From Bryobacterales bacterium (lineage in GTDB: Bacteria > Acidobacteriota > Terriglobia > Bryobacterales > Bryobacteraceae), in NCBI GenBank assembly GCA_003132865.1, contig PKYZ01000934.1, positions 537 to 5,847 on the forward strand: DNA of 5,311 bases. Reading direction: 5' to 3'. This document shows, one piece after another, positions 4,813 to 5,311 of this stretch (the stretch's first letter is position 1; the number at the start of each line of letters is the position of its first letter). A program made the position numbers and the translations under genes. The notes below the pieces were generated by a model, which saw only the letters and a program-made list of their open reading frames with translations, ran no database searches and was not told where the DNA came from.

Positions 4813-5311
4813 TCACTGTTTTTCAAGCGAGACATGCACGCTCAAATTGCCGGCAGGGACGGATGAGGCTGATAGTTGCACAGCCACCGTCGCCCCAGCT
4901 GGGACGGCTGCAGTGTACACATTATCCGTGCAGTTGTTGCTCGAATTGATCGTACAACCAATGCTCGTAATGACGCCATTGATATAGACGCTAACCAAGA
5001 TCGGAGGATACGAACCAACAAGTGCATTCGAGGCAACTGTCAGGTTCATTAGAGTGCCTGCGGAGGGCATCGGCAAGCCGACAACCGTGCTTGGAGTATA
5101 GCCGTTGAAGCAACCTGGTGCGGTGACATCTTCCGAACCCAATTGCAGCAGAACGCCCGTCGCAGTGCCCGAGTTCGAGGGTGTCGTTGTCCCGCAGAAG
5201 CCACTCAAAATGGTCGGTGGTCCTGGATCTCCTTGTGCCCCGGTTGCTCCGGGCTGGCCCGTTGCCCCTGTCAATCCGGTTGGCCCGGCCTGGCCCGTTG
5301 CCCCTGTCAAT
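4813..5311 (-). CDS. Collagen-like Gly-X-Y repeat protein, C-terminal part
   Basis: The reading frame is open to the right edge of the window, so the start is missing and 165 residues are visible. They begin with ten uninterrupted Gly-X-Y triplets (GAT GQA GPT GLT GAT GQP GAT GAQ GDP GPP), the pattern of bacterial collagen-like proteins that form triple helices. After a short TILSG link comes a domain of about 130 residues, rich in Thr, Ser, Val and Ala, with beta-like segments (LVSVYINGV, VAVQLSAS) and ending SLEKQ. It may be a trimerising beta-sandwich of the kind found after collagen stalks in exosporium-type or phage-fibre proteins, by analogy only. Four cysteines (visible residues 39, 67, 119, 127) could form disulfides, consistent with an exported or surface protein. 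Its signal peptide, if any, lies outside the window. Parts are less GC-rich than the left-hand genes (26 of 60 bases at 4921-4980). Confidence 0.85.
   Translation of the reverse strand, partial: LTGATGQAGPTGLTGATGQPGATGAQGDPGPPTILSGFCGTTTPSNSGTATGVLLQLGSEDVTAPGCFNGYTPSTVVGLPMPSAGTLMNLTVASNALVGSYPPILVSVYINGVITSIGCTINSSNNCTDNVYTAAVPAGATVAVQLSASSVPAGNLSVHVSLEKQ
5254..5311 (-). repeat. 36-bp periodic repeat in the collagen-like stalk
   Basis: A 22-base stretch is identical at 5254-5275 and 5290-5311, an offset of 36 bases, which is 12 codons or four Gly-X-Y triplets. Both copies encode the same LTGATGQ segment. Identity at the nucleotide level, including third positions, points to recent duplication or conversion. 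The array probably continues outside the window. Confidence 0.75.

Noticed and set aside
5254..5311. Direct repeats as a possible CRISPR array
   Set aside because: The repeats are in frame with Gly-X-Y codons, the gap between copies is only 14 bases, and the gap is also collagen-like coding sequence.

Overview
The window looks like a piece of a GC-rich, free-living bacterial chromosome. My best guess is an acidobacterium of the Solibacter/Bryobacter type. The guess rests on a DinB-like protein, an S41 protease with a long C-terminal extension, a TonB-C-domain protein, a collagen-like protein and short dispersed repeats in the gaps. It comes from memory of such genomes, and no marker gene here proves it.

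Layout, left to right. (1) A complete DinB-family putative metalloenzyme on the + strand (66-575). (2) A 554-base gap (576-1129) with no convincing gene. It holds two hairpins that overlap two near-identical ggggta boxes 23 bases apart, TCTGT-rich degenerate repeats including a perfect 14-bp tandem duplication, and an extended -10 promoter just before the next gene. (3) A 539-aa exported PDZ/S41 carboxy-terminal processing protease on the + strand (1130-2749), with Ser307, Lys332 and Gln336 visible. (4) A 175-base convergent gap with four hairpins arranged as two copies of one two-hairpin repeat unit. (5) On the - strand, a 428-aa exported protein joining an unrecognised N-terminal region to a C-terminal TonB domain (2925-4211). 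A 16-base dyad abuts and partly overlaps its Shine-Dalgarno region. (6) On the - strand, a 92-aa ribbon-helix-helix-like protein with a coiled-coil tail (4430-4708). (7) On the - strand, the C-terminal part of a collagen-like Gly-X-Y protein with a beta-rich C-terminal domain, cut by the window edge (4813-5311).

Transcription on the right half runs right to left: collagen-like gene, RHH-like gene, TonB-C gene. The gaps (104 and 218 bases) are too long to assume one operon. The protease and the TonB-C gene converge on the hairpin cluster. The S41 protease, the TonB-C protein and probably the collagen-like protein act outside the cytoplasm, so the theme is cell envelope and surface. No functional link between them is shown. 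I see no rRNA, tRNA, CRISPR array, transposase or origin. The least explained items are the TonB-C fusion, the paired hairpin unit, and the collagen-like/RHH pairing.
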